Shown here piece by piece: positions 27,666-35,842 of a DNA stretch of 61,081 nt. The stretch comes from Burkholderiales bacterium. Its GTDB lineage: Bacteria > Pseudomonadota > Gammaproteobacteria > Burkholderiales > SG8-39. Below the pieces are notes generated by a model. The model made no database searches and had not been told where the DNA came from. It saw only the letters and a list, made by a program, of their open reading frames with translations. The DNA is taken from positions 1 through 61,081 of the forward strand of contig JACZJU010000177.1 of assembly GCA_014860395.1 (NCBI GenBank), written 5' to 3'. The first letter of the stretch is position 1, and the number at the start of each line of letters is the position of its first letter. The position numbers and the translations under genes were made by a program.

Positions 27666-29057
27666 ATGAAAGCCCGGAATATTGCCCTGCTGGCGGCGCT
27701 GATCGCCGTTCCAGTCGTTGCATCTGCAGCGGAAGACGCTGATCTGCGCACCCTGCGCGATGAGGTCGCCCGTCTGCGCGAAACCTACGAAAGTCGCATC
27801 GACGCCCTGGAAAAGCGCCTGGCCCAGGCGGAGGCCAAGGCGGCTTCGGCGGCGAGCGTCGCCGCCGAAGCCGCCAGCGCCACGACGTCCGCGATGGCCG
27901 CGGCGCCGCAGCCATCCGCGCCGGTGGGAACCAACGCATTCAATCCGAATGTATCGCTGATCTTGTCCGGCCTGTACAACAACCTCTCCAAGGACCCGAA
28001 CGGTTACCGCATCACCGGCTTCCATCTGCCCAACGATCACTTGAGTGAAATCACGCCGCAGCGCGGCTTTGGCCTGGCCGAAAGCGAACTTGGCATCTCG
28101 GCCAACGTCGATCAACTTTTCTACGGGGCGATGAATTTCTCCATCCACCCCGACGACACAGTGTCGGCCGAGGAGGCATTCATCCAGACCACGTCGCTGC
28201 CGCAGGGTCTGACGCTGAAGGCCGGGCGGTATTTTTCCGGGATCGGCTACCTCAACGAGCAGCACGCCCATACCTGGGATTTCGTCGATGCGCCGCTGGC
28301 CTACCAGGCTTTTCTCGGCGGACAGTTCAACAACGACGGCCTGCAGATGCGTTGGCTCGTTCCCACCGACACGTTCGTCGAGATCGGCGCGGAACTCGGG
28401 CGCGGCGCCAATTATCCCGGCACAGGCCGAAACAAGAACGGCTCGGGCGCGAGCGCAATTTTCGCGCACATGGGCGGTGATGTCGGCGCCAGCAACAGTT
28501 GGCGTGCCGGGCTTTCGCTGCTGACCACTTCGCCCCAGGATCGTCAATGGGACGACATGGATGCGGCCAGCGCTGCGGTCACTAACAGCTTCACCGGCGA
28601 CAGCAGGCTGTGGATCGTCGATGGCGTATGGAAATGGGCTCCCAACGGAAACGCCTACGACACCAACTTCAAGCTTCAGGGCGAATATCTGCGCCGGAGA
28701 GAAAACGGAAACCTCGTGTACGAGGTGAATGCGGCCGGGCTGGACTCGTCCTACGCCGCGACGCAATCCGGCTGGTATGTGCAGGGTATTTACCAGTTCG
28801 CGCCGTATTGGCGCGTCGGCCTGCGCACCGAGCGCCTCGACACCGGCACGGTCGACTATGGCCGCAACAACGGCAATCTGTTGCGGCCGGATTATGCCCC
28901 GACCCGCAACGCCTTGATGCTGGATTACAACCCGAGCGAATTCAGCCGCATCCGCCTGCAGATCGCCCAGGACAAGTCGCGCCAGGACGTGACCGACAAT
29001 CAGATTTTCCTGCAATACCAGATGAGCCTCGGCGCTCACGGTGCACACAAATACTAG
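27666..29057 (+). CDS. Outer-membrane beta-barrel protein of a metal-uptake operon
   Basis: A 463-residue protein. It has a signal peptide (1-22, cleavage after VASA), a short coiled coil (25-60, LRDEVARLRETYESRIDALEKRL), an Ala-rich linker, then a barrel of alternating beta strands with many aromatic residues that ends QIFLQYQMSLGAHGAHKY. The phrases GAMNFSIHPDDTVSAEEAFI, GRYFSGIGYLNEQHAHTWDF and QLFYG are typical of proteins encoded beside ZnuA-like genes. It probably forms an outer-membrane channel for zinc or another metal. ATG 27666 has GGAG seven bases upstream. Nine bases separate it from the binding-protein gene. Confidence 0.8.
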   Translation: MKARNIALLAALIAVPVVASAAEDADLRTLRDEVARLRETYESRIDALEKRLAQAEAKAASAASVAAEAASATTSAMAAAPQPSAPVGTNAFNPNVSLILSGLYNNLSKDPNGYRITGFHLPNDHLSEITPQRGFGLAESELGISANVDQLFYGAMNFSIHPDDTVSAEEAFIQTTSLPQGLTLKAGRYFSGIGYLNEQHAHTWDFVDAPLAYQAFLGGQFNNDGLQMRWLVPTDTFVEIGAELGRGANYPGTGRNKNGSGASAIFAHMGGDVGASNSWRAGLSLLTTSPQDRQWDDMDAASAAVTNSFTGDSRLWIVDGVWKWAPNGNAYDTNFKLQGEYLRRRENGNLVYEVNAAGLDSSYAATQSGWYVQGIYQFAPYWRVGLRTERLDTGTVDYGRNNGNLLRPDYAPTRNALMLDYNPSEFSRIRLQIAQDKSRQDVTDNQIFLQYQMSLGAHGAHKY

Positions 29058-29066
29058 GAGCTTGCC

Positions 29067-29975
29067 ATGCTGAACAGATCGATCAAGTCTTTACTCGCGG
29101 CGGCACTGTGCGTCTTTGCACTGCCCTCATTCGCCGCACTCAACATACTTGCCTGCGAACCCGAGTGGGGGGCGCTGGCGCAGGAACTCGGCGGCGACAA
29201 AGTGAGCGTGTACAACGCCACCAATGCCTTTCAGGATCCGCACCACGTTCAGGCCAAGCCCAGCCTGTTGGTGCGCGCACGCAACGCCGATTTGGTGGTG
29301 TGCACCGGCTCCCAGCTCGAAATCGGCTGGCTGCCGATTCTGCAGCAGCAGGCCGGCAATCCGAAAATCCAGGCCGGACAGCCGGGCTACTTCGAGGCAG
29401 CGCAATTCGTGCACATGCTCGAGGTGCCGAGCAGCGTGGATCGCTCCCTCGGCGACGTCCACCCCGGCGGCAATCCGCATATCCAGACCGACCCGCGCAA
29501 CATCGGCCTGGTCGCCGCAGGCTTGGCGAAGCGGCTGGCCGAGGTGGACCCGGCCAACGGCGCTTACTATCAGGCCAGATACAAGGCCTTCGCCGCGCGC
29601 TGGAATGCCGCGATACTGAACTGGGACAAGGAGGCCGCCCCGCTCAAGGGGATGAACATCGTCGTGCACCACAAGGCCTTCGCTTATCTGGAAAACTGGC
29701 TGGGTTTGCACGAAGTGGCGGCGCTCGAACCCAAGCCCGGCGTGGAGCCCACCAGCACCCACTTGTCGGAGGTGCTGGCGGAGCTGCAGAGACAGCCGGC
29801 CAAGGCAGTGATCCGCGCCGCCTATAGCAATGGTCGCGGTTCGGAATGGCTGGCGCAGCGAGCAAAAATCCCGGCGCTCGTATTGCCGTTCACCGTTGGC
29901 GGTTCGGAGCGGGCCAAGGACTTGTTCGGCTTGTACGACGACACCGTGCAGCAGCTGCTGTCGGCGCTGAAATAG
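29067..29975 (+). CDS. Metal ABC transporter substrate-binding protein (ZnuA/cluster A-I type)
   Basis: A 302-residue periplasmic binding protein with signal peptide 1-23. Histidine candidates for the metal site are H59/H60 in DPHHVQAKPS, H132 and H138 in VHPGGNPH, and H201/H202 in VVHHKAF; E222 lies near the fourth position. The set fits zinc or manganese binding. There is no long His-rich loop as in ZnuA of enterics, although the GNPH loop is present. AGGAG precedes ATG 29067. It sits directly between the outer-membrane protein and the membrane permease. Zinc is favoured by family; manganese cannot be excluded. Confidence 0.85.
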   Translation: MLNRSIKSLLAAALCVFALPSFAALNILACEPEWGALAQELGGDKVSVYNATNAFQDPHHVQAKPSLLVRARNADLVVCTGSQLEIGWLPILQQQAGNPKIQAGQPGYFEAAQFVHMLEVPSSVDRSLGDVHPGGNPHIQTDPRNIGLVAAGLAKRLAEVDPANGAYYQARYKAFAARWNAAILNWDKEAAPLKGMNIVVHHKAFAYLENWLGLHEVAALEPKPGVEPTSTHLSEVLAELQRQPAKAVIRAAYSNGRGSEWLAQRAKIPALVLPFTVGGSERAKDLFGLYDDTVQQLLSALK

Positions 29976-29989
29976 GCTGCGGGGGACTC

Positions 29990-30751
29990 ATGCATCTGGA
30001 CGCATTCAACCTTTCCATCCTGCTCCCTGCATTCCTGGCGGGTCTGCTGGTGTTGTCGACCCATGTACCGCTGGGGATGCAGGTGCTTTCGCGAGGCATC
30101 GTGTTCATCGACTTGGCCATCGCGCAAATTGCCACACTTGGCGTGATCGCCGCCGACCGGATGGGATTCGAGCCGGACGGCTGGGTGGCGCAGGTGGCGG
30201 CGGTATCGGCGGCGCTGCTGGGCGCCGCCCTGCTGACCTGGACCGAAAAGCGCTGGCCAGAAATCCAGGAGGCGCTGATCGGGGTGCTGTTCGCGCTGGC
30301 CGCCAGTGGTGGAATGATACTGGTGGCGAACAACCCGCATGGCGGCGAGCATTTGCAGGATTTGCTGGCAGGTCAGATATTGTGGGTGGGTTACACCCAA
30401 CTGCTGCCGGTAGCCGGCCTGACTGCCGTCATCCTGTGCCTATGGTTCTGGCTGGGGAGCCGGATCGGGCGTTTCGGCTTCTACGGACTGTTTGCCTTTG
30501 CCGTTACCGCTTCGGTGCAACTCGTAGGTGTCTATCTCGTATTCGCCAGCCTGATCGTACCCGCGCTGGCCAGCCGCGGTTATCCCGCGAGCCGGCGGCT
30601 GATCGCCGCCTACACAGTCGGCGCAGCGGGATATGCCCTGGGGCTGGGAGTTTCGACCATATTCGACCTTCCTTCCGGCCCCGTGGTGGTATGGGCGTTG
30701 GCGCTGATCGGAATGTCGGTGCATCGATTCGCAGCCCCCGCCCGGCCTTGA
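29990..30751 (+). CDS. Metal ABC transporter permease (ZnuB family)
   Basis: A 253-residue protein with about eight transmembrane helices. ZnuB/ABC-3 features include PLGMQVLSRGIVFIDLAIAQIATLG early on, DLLAGQILWVGY in the middle and LVGVYLVFASLIVPALAS near the end. ATG 29990 starts right after the binding-protein gene; a longer frame from 29846 only reads through the preceding gene. The expected ATPase gene (znuC) is not in the following sequence, so the importer must borrow or encode its ATPase elsewhere. Confidence 0.88.
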   Translation: MHLDAFNLSILLPAFLAGLLVLSTHVPLGMQVLSRGIVFIDLAIAQIATLGVIAADRMGFEPDGWVAQVAAVSAALLGAALLTWTEKRWPEIQEALIGVLFALAASGGMILVANNPHGGEHLQDLLAGQILWVGYTQLLPVAGLTAVILCLWFWLGSRIGRFGFYGLFAFAVTASVQLVGVYLVFASLIVPALASRGYPASRRLIAAYTVGAAGYALGLGVSTIFDLPSGPVVVWALALIGMSVHRFAAPARP

Positions 30752-30889
30752 GACGAAATTCGGCGCTATAGGGTCAGGTGCAACCTTGACCGCTGCGATG
30801 CTTGCGTTATCCTGAGGAAAGCGGTCAGTCCGTTTCCACATGGCTGGCGCAAGCGCGCAACGAGTTGTTCGGTGTCGATCTGCCGCCGA

Positions 30890-31381
30890 TCAATCGCAGG
30901 GCCGCTCGACGGTGATGCTGCCTATCGACGTTACACCTATGTCTCTGATTGCCCTGTTTTCGGTGTTGTCGCCAAGCACGGTTTTACCGTCCGAGGTCAT
31001 CGCCAGATGCGCCTTGCACTGCACGCGGATGCTCAACCGCCCCATGACACTTAGCGCCGTTTTCAGGCAGTACCAGCCATTGGGGTTCAGCAATTCAACG
31101 GTGGCTCCGCCTATCACATTGTAAATCGGCTTGACCAATACCAGAGAAGGGGAACTTGTGGGCTCTTTATCGTTGGATATACTTCCGATTCCAAACACCT
31201 TTACCGATGTATCCAGGGTTTTGAACTGCGGGTTGCTCCCGAAAGGATGATCGCCCCAGGCTTTCAGGCAGGCTGCAATCGCGCCGTCGACTTCTTTGGC
31301 TGAGGCAACCGTCGGGGCGGACAGCGCCAAACAAAATGCCAAAACAACGACGATAGGGGCAATCTTTTTCGCTGAGTTCAT
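30890..31381 (-). CDS. Hypothetical exported protein
   Basis: A 163-residue protein I do not recognise. Residues 1-29 are a clear signal peptide (KK at 5-6, hydrophobic 9-22, cleavage near ASA). The mature part is beta-rich with four cysteines (C38, C102, C121, C162), which could make two disulfides, and an acidic-to-neutral composition. It is transcribed away from the metal-uptake genes and has no partner on its strand nearby. There is a G-rich ribosome site (AGGAGATA) upstream of ATG 31381. Confidence 0.7.
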   Translation of the reverse strand: MNSAKKIAPIVVVLAFCLALSAPTVASAKEVDGAIAACLKAWGDHPFGSNPQFKTLDTSVKVFGIGSISNDKEPTSSPSLVLVKPIYNVIGGATVELLNPNGWYCLKTALSVMGRLSIRVQCKAHLAMTSDGKTVLGDNTENRAIRDIGVTSIGSITVERPCD

Positions 31382-31657
31382 GTTGAAGTATCTCCTGGCT
31401 TGATTGAAGGTAAGGTTCTATCGAATAAGACGCAGCCGGCGTGTTCGCATTCATGCGTCTTGACGAAATATCGGTTGGTCTGGATCGCTGCACCCGGGCT
31501 GCGCGCCCAATAGGCCACAAGCTAGCCTTTCGGCCGCGGCGCATTTTGAGTTTGGTCAAAGAGACGCGCATCTGGCCAGGGCCGGATGGCACAGGCGAAT
31601 GTCCGCGCCTTCGCTGGACTTGCCCGGATCGGATCTCCGCGGATCGACGGATTCTTC

Positions 31658-31984
31658 CTAATCCGTCCCTTCTGTCATGCCGAAATCCGCCGGACATTTC
31701 GCGTAGAACACGCGCACCTTCTCGCGCACGACCAAGTCGAGCAGGCTTTGCGCCTCCTCCTCGCTAAGCAGGAATTCGACCGTGACGGTGAGGTCACCGG
31801 CCAGCTCGAAAAAATGCTGTTCGTGCAGGATGCCGTGGCGGCCATAGCCGGCGATGGCGCGAAACGCCGAGCCGCCGTGGATGCCGCATTTTTTCGCCTG
31901 CTCCAGCAGCCACTCGTACAACAGGACGTGATGATGTTTCCTGTTTTCGTGGGTGTAGAACCTGAGGTAACAGCCGTTTGTCAT
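31658..31984 (-). CDS. DUF190 family protein
   Basis: A 108-residue P-II-like-fold protein of the DUF190 family: GCYLRFYTHENRKHHHVLLYEWLLEQAKKCGIHGGSAFRAIAGYG is the conserved block, ending with a short acidic tail. DUF190 genes very often accompany crcB fluoride exporters, as here, where it follows crcB by about 48 bases. Its role is not established; regulation of the exporter is the usual suggestion. ATG 31984 is chosen because AAGGAG lies five bases upstream; a GTG two codons earlier is less likely. Confidence 0.88.
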   Translation of the reverse strand: MTNGCYLRFYTHENRKHHHVLLYEWLLEQAKKCGIHGGSAFRAIAGYGRHGILHEQHFFELAGDLTVTVEFLLSEEEAQSLLDLVVREKVRVFYAKCPADFGMTEGTD

Positions 31985-32032
31985 GTTCACTCCTTCGTCG
32001 CCGGCCAGCGCCCGATCGCGGGACGGACCAGC

Positions 32033-32419
32033 TCAGCGCTTCAACACCAGACCGATCATCGCGATGCCGACGAGCGTCATGAGGACCGAACCGATGACGT
32101 GGGCGGTGACGATGGCGGCGGTCCAACCGTATTGCTCGTGCGAGATCAGCGTGGCGGTCTCGGCGGAAAACGTGGAAAAGGTGGTGAGCCCGCCGAGGAA
32201 CCCGGTCGTCACGAACAGCCGCATCTCCGGCGGCAGGGCCTCGAAATGGGCCAGGAAACCCATCGCCAGGCCCATGAGCCAGCCGCCGACGAGATTGGCC
32301 GCCAGCGTGCCCAGCGGCAGCGTGGGAAAAATCGGATTGAGCAGCAGCCCCAGCATCCAGCGCACCCAGGCGCCGACCGCGGCGCCCCCGCCGATGGCGA
32401 TGAATCCGGAAAAAGACAC
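32033..32419 (-). CDS. crcB: Fluoride exporter CrcB/FluC
   Basis: A 128-residue four-helix membrane protein with the Fluc motifs: GGAAVGAWVRW at the N-terminus, LGTLAANLVGGWLMG in the second helix and GFLGGLTTFSTFSAE in the third, which includes the conserved T-T-F-S-T-F-S track lining the fluoride pore. The single-gene version works as an antiparallel homodimer. It is followed by DUF190. I saw no convincing fluoride riboswitch in the upstream 200 bases, though several hairpins are there. Confidence 0.95.
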   Translation of the reverse strand: MSFSGFIAIGGGAAVGAWVRWMLGLLLNPIFPTLPLGTLAANLVGGWLMGLAMGFLAHFEALPPEMRLFVTTGFLGGLTTFSTFSAETATLISHEQYGWTAAIVTAHVIGSVLMTLVGIAMIGLVLKR

Positions 32420-32492
32420 TCGTATCCCCTAAGCCGGACAAGCCGGAACCAAGCAAAGTGTCTCCGGCGGTAGAAAAGCCTTTATCCCACGA

Positions 32493-32518
32493 ACAAGGGG
32501 GGATGCATCCCCCCTTGT
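32493..32518. repeat. Perfect 26-bp palindrome
   Basis: A perfect palindrome whose halves are ACAAGGGGGGATG and its complement, with no loop. It lies about 75 bases upstream of crcB and about 130 bases beyond the moaE stop. GGGGGATGCATCC-type words recur just downstream with further CCCC/GGGG stems up to about 32585. It could terminate the mo cofactor operon, act as an operator or be a repetitive element. Confidence 0.85.
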
Positions 32519-32648
32519 CCCCCAAGGGGACTTCCTTCGGGGCGTAAATCCCCCGGCGGATGCATCCTCGCCATTTATCGAAATCTGTGCCATTCCTGTC
32601 AACTCTTGACTGATAAGAACCTATAGTTAAAAAACCTTGGCCTGCGGC

Positions 32649-33113
32649 CTATTTCGCCTGCGGTTCACTCCAGCGCTCTGCCGCCAGATCGTCGCTCGCG
32701 CGCGCCTCGACCCAGCGCGCGCCCTGCGCAGTCTGCTCTTTTTTCCAGAACGGCGCGCGGGTCTTGAGATAATCCATGATGAATTCGCACGCGTCGAAGG
32801 CCGCGCCGCGGTGCGCGCCGGCCACCACCACCAGCACGATCTGGTCCAGCGGCTTCAACTCGCCGACGCGGTGAATCACCAGCGCGTCGATTATGTCCCA
32901 GCGCTGTTTCGCCTCGGTGACGATGCGCGCCAGCGCCTTTTCGGTCATGCCCGGATAGTGCTCCAGCGTCATGCCGGCGATCGCGTCGCCATCGTTTACG
33001 TCGCGCACCAGTCCGATAAAACTGGCGATGGCGCCTATCCCCGGATCGGCGCGTCGCAACGCGGCGATTTCCGCACCGGTATCGAAATCTTCCTGTTGCA
33101 CGCGAACGGGCAT
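32649..33113 (-). CDS. moaE: Molybdopterin synthase catalytic subunit MoaE
   Basis: A 154-residue MoaE. The N-terminal VRVQQEDFDTGAEIAAL, the conserved GAIASFIGLVRD, LEHYPGMTEKALARI and HRVGEL, and the C-terminal LKTRAPFWKKE with the active-site lysines are all present. MoaE with thiocarboxylated MoaD converts cyclic pyranopterin monophosphate to molybdopterin. ATG 33113 lies one base beyond the moaD stop (TGACATG), fitting tight coupling. It is the last gene of mobB-moeA-moaD-moaE. Confidence 0.95.
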   Translation of the reverse strand: MPVRVQQEDFDTGAEIAALRRADPGIGAIASFIGLVRDVNDGDAIAGMTLEHYPGMTEKALARIVTEAKQRWDIIDALVIHRVGELKPLDQIVLVVVAGAHRGAAFDACEFIMDYLKTRAPFWKKEQTAQGARWVEARASDDLAAERWSEPQAK

Positions 33114-33114
33114 G

Positions 33115-33372
33115 TCACCCCCCGGACACCGGCGGGAAGAATGCGATCTCGTCGCCCGCCTTGACCGGCGTATCGTCGCGCGCCAGATCCTGGTTGACCG
33201 AAACGCGCACCGCCTTGCCCGAGCCCAGCGCAACTGCCGAAGCCCCGCCACGCGCAACCAGCTGCGCACGCAGGCTCTTCACGTCGCATGCCTGCGCCGG
33301 CGGTTCGAGCATCTCGCCGGGGATGCCCATGTCCTCGCGCAATCTGCCGAAGTAAAGAATTCTGATGCTCAT
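33115..33372 (-). CDS. moaD: Molybdopterin synthase sulfur-carrier subunit MoaD
   Basis: An 85-residue ubiquitin-like protein ending in the essential Gly-Gly that MoeB adenylates. ILYFGRLREDMG at the start and VNQDLARDDTPVKAGDEIAFFPPVSGG at the end are typical. No moeB is in the window. Its ATG overlaps the moeA stop by four bases (ATGA). Confidence 0.95.
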   Translation of the reverse strand: MSIRILYFGRLREDMGIPGEMLEPPAQACDVKSLRAQLVARGGASAVALGSGKAVRVSVNQDLARDDTPVKAGDEIAFFPPVSGG

Positions 33373-34589
33373 TTGAACAGCTCCGAAAAGGGCAGAAATT
33401 TAACCATGTCGCCGCGCCGGATCGCCTGCCTCGCTGGATTGTCGATGAAGCCGTCGCCCCACACCGCCGAGGTCAGCACCGCCGAGCTCTGGTTGGCAAA
33501 CAGATCGAGCCCGCCGCCCGCATTCAATTTTACCCGCAGGAATTCGCGCCGGGTATCGGGTTTCTGCCAATCGAAATCGGCGCGCAGCGGGAAACTGAGC
33601 GGCTCCACCCGATCGACGCCCTGGCAGCGCAGAATGAACGGCCGCACGAATATAAGGAAGGTCGCGAAGCTCGATACGGGATTGCCGGGCAGGCCGATGA
33701 AATGCGCCTTGTGCCCGCCTCCTGCATTGACTTCGCCAAATGCCAGGGGTTTGCCCGGCTTGACCGCGATTTTCCACATGCTCAAGCGGCCCTCGGCCTC
33801 GACCGCGGGCTTGATGTGGTCTTCCTCGCCGACCGACACGCCGCCCGAGGTGACGATCAGGTCGTTGCCGGCCGCCGCCTCGCGCAGCACGGCGCGCGTC
33901 GCATCCAGGCGGTCGGGCACGATGCCGTAGTCGGTGACCTCGCAGCCGAACAGTTGCAGCAGGCCGTTCAGGGTGTAGCGGTTGGAATTGTAGATGCGGC
34001 CCGGCGGCAAGGGCTCCCCCGGCATCACCAGCTCGTCGCCCGTGAAAAACACCGCTACCTTGAGCCGGCGATACAGGGGCAGCGCCGCTAGACCGACCGA
34101 GGCGGCAAGGCCGGTGTCCTGCGGCCGCAGTTTCATCCCCGCCGCGAGGATTTCGCTGCCGGCGCGGATGTCCTCGCCGACGCGGCGCACCCATTCGCCG
34201 GGCTCCGGCCGGTGCTTCACCGTCACCGTATCGCCGTCCTGCGCACACAGCTCCTGCATCACCACCGCGTCTGCCCCGGGCGGAATGGGCGCACCGGTGA
34301 ATATGCGCGCCGCGGTGCCCCGCGCCAGCGGCTGCGGCACGCTGCCCGCCACCACCCGCTGCGACACCGGCAGGCGCGCCTCGCCCGAGGCGCAATCCGC
34401 CGCATGCACCGCGTAGCCGTCCATGGAGGTGTTGTCCAGCGAGGGCACGTTCAAGGTGGAGTGCTGCGGGCGCGCCAGCACACGCCCGCTGGCGGCCAGC
34501 GTGGCGACCTGCTCCGTGTCGGCGACCGGCTGCGCGCCGCCAAGCAGGGTGGCGAGCGCCTCGTCGACGGAAAGCATGCCTGGCTTCAT
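33369..34589 (-). CDS. moeA: Molybdopterin molybdenumtransferase MoeA (copy 1)
   Basis: A 406-residue MoeA with the N-terminal NTSMDGYAVHA block, GTAARIFTGAPIPPGADAVVMQE, the molybdopterin-binding domain with YNSNRYTLNGLL and TSGGVSVGEEDHIKP, and the C-terminal GLPGNPVSSFATFLIFVRP. It inserts molybdate (or tungstate) into adenylated molybdopterin. ATG 34589 overlaps the mobB stop. A second, clearly different moeA lies at 55885. Its neighbours here are mobB and the tungstate importer genes, making a tungsten role conceivable but unproven. Confidence 0.95.
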   Translation of the reverse strand: MKPGMLSVDEALATLLGGAQPVADTEQVATLAASGRVLARPQHSTLNVPSLDNTSMDGYAVHAADCASGEARLPVSQRVVAGSVPQPLARGTAARIFTGAPIPPGADAVVMQELCAQDGDTVTVKHRPEPGEWVRRVGEDIRAGSEILAAGMKLRPQDTGLAASVGLAALPLYRRLKVAVFFTGDELVMPGEPLPPGRIYNSNRYTLNGLLQLFGCEVTDYGIVPDRLDATRAVLREAAAGNDLIVTSGGVSVGEEDHIKPAVEAEGRLSMWKIAVKPGKPLAFGEVNAGGGHKAHFIGLPGNPVSSFATFLIFVRPFILRCQGVDRVEPLSFPLRADFDWQKPDTRREFLRVKLNAGGGLDLFANQSSAVLTSAVWGDGFIDNPARQAIRRGDMVKFLPFSELFK

Positions 34590-35083
34590 CGTTTCAACTC
34601 CAGAGTTTCGAGCACGAAAGCGGCGATCGCATCGTAGTCCTCGAGGCCGAACTGCGGCAAGCGGCTTTGAACGGGCGTGTCCGTCGCCAACGCGACGATG
34701 TGCTCGTCCTGCGGATGCAGCAAGGGTTTCCCGTTTGCCGCGCGATAGATCTCCAGCTTGGGCAAAGGATAGTACTTGTAGCCTTCGATCAGCAGCAGAT
34801 CGCAAGGCGACATGTGTGCGATCTGATCTTCCAGCGTTCCCTCGGGCTCGCCGCTCGCCTCGTGCATCAATGCCCAGCGCTGTTTCGAGACCACCAGCAC
34901 TTCGCTGCAGCCGGCCGCCCGAATGCGGTAGGAGTCCTTGCCCGGATGGTCGACGTCGAAGCGGTGGTGCGCGTGCTTGATCAGCGATACCTTGAGGCCG
35001 GCATGCACGAAGCGCGGAATCACCTGCTCTATAAGGGTGGTCTTGCCGCTACCGGACCAGCCGGCAAAGCCGAAAATCTTCAT
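34586..35083 (-). CDS. mobB: Molybdopterin-guanine dinucleotide biosynthesis adaptor MobB
   Basis: A 165-residue P-loop GTPase-like protein: the Walker A region GWSGSGKTTL at 8-17, KHAHHRFDVDHPGKDSYRIRAAG in the middle and LLLIEGYK as Walker B. MobB binds GTP and helps MobA attach GMP to form the guanine dinucleotide cofactor used by formate dehydrogenases. ATG 35083 starts exactly at the P-loop strand. It is the first gene of the four-gene operon ending with moaE. Confidence 0.93.
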   Translation of the reverse strand: MKIFGFAGWSGSGKTTLIEQVIPRFVHAGLKVSLIKHAHHRFDVDHPGKDSYRIRAAGCSEVLVVSKQRWALMHEASGEPEGTLEDQIAHMSPCDLLLIEGYKYYPLPKLEIYRAANGKPLLHPQDEHIVALATDTPVQSRLPQFGLEDYDAIAAFVLETLELKR

Positions 35084-35191
35084 CTGTTCCCGATGCTCGG
35101 CCCGGGCGGGGAGCTGTAGTTGTGGAACGGGCGATTTTAGCAGTATTCCACTGCCGATCCGGGAAGCGAAATCCGGAAAATTGCGCAACGA

Positions 35192-35842
35192 TCACAACAG
35201 CTTGCCGTTCTCCAGATGCAGGCGCTGCACCCCCGGCAACTCGATGAGTTCACGGTCGTGGCAGGCGATCAGGACGCTCACGCCCTCGGCGAACAGGCGC
35301 GCCAGCAGTTCCATGGTGCGGCGACGTCCGTCGGCATCCAGGTTGGCGGTCGGCTCGTCCAGCAGCAGCAGTTGCGGCGAGAGCACCTTGGCGCGCGCCA
35401 TCGCGACGCGCTGCTTTTCGCCGCCGGAGAGCTTTTGCGGCGGCACCGCGACGACGTCACGCACCCCGGCCCAGTCGATCGCTTCTTCCACCTTCTGCCG
35501 CCAGGTCTCGCGCGGTTCGCCGCGCGCTTTCAGGCCATAGGCAATATTCCCCGCTACGCTGCTATGGAACAGGTAGGGGTGCTGGTGCACGTACACCACG
35601 CGCAGGCGCCAGTCGTCCGGATAGCCTGGCAGCCTTGTCTGCACGCCCTGAAAGCGCAGCATGCCGGCGTCGGCCGCCTCGAGTCCGGACAGGATGCGCA
35701 GCAGGGTGGTCTTGCCGCTGCCGTTGTCACCCGAGAGCACGCAGCACTGTCCGCGCGCAAGGTTCAGCCTGACTCCGTCGAGCACGCGGCGTCCGCCCAG
35801 GCGCCGCACTACCCCTTCGACTTCGAGCAGGGGCTGGCTCAT
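35192..35842 (-). CDS. tupC: Tungstate ABC transporter ATP-binding protein TupC
   Basis: A 216-residue ABC ATPase with Walker A GDNGSGKTT, signature LSGGEKQR and Walker B LLLLDEPTA with ANLD following; the H-loop ACHDR is near the end. There is no regulatory TOBE domain. It overlaps the permease gene by four bases, with tupA upstream, so the tungstate specificity comes from TupA. It shares its strand with the mobB operon 108 bases on. Confidence 0.92.
   Translation of the reverse strand: MSQPLLEVEGVVRRLGGRRVLDGVRLNLARGQCCVLSGDNGSGKTTLLRILSGLEAADAGMLRFQGVQTRLPGYPDDWRLRVVYVHQHPYLFHSSVAGNIAYGLKARGEPRETWRQKVEEAIDWAGVRDVVAVPPQKLSGGEKQRVAMARAKVLSPQLLLLDEPTANLDADGRRRTMELLARLFAEGVSVLIACHDRELIELPGVQRLHLENGKLL

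Noticed and set aside
32420..32648. Fluoride riboswitch upstream of crcB
   Set aside because: I looked for the GGNGAUG...CUGAUG-type layout. The hairpins here do not give the conserved loops, so no riboswitch is claimed; an Infernal search with the fluoride model would settle it.
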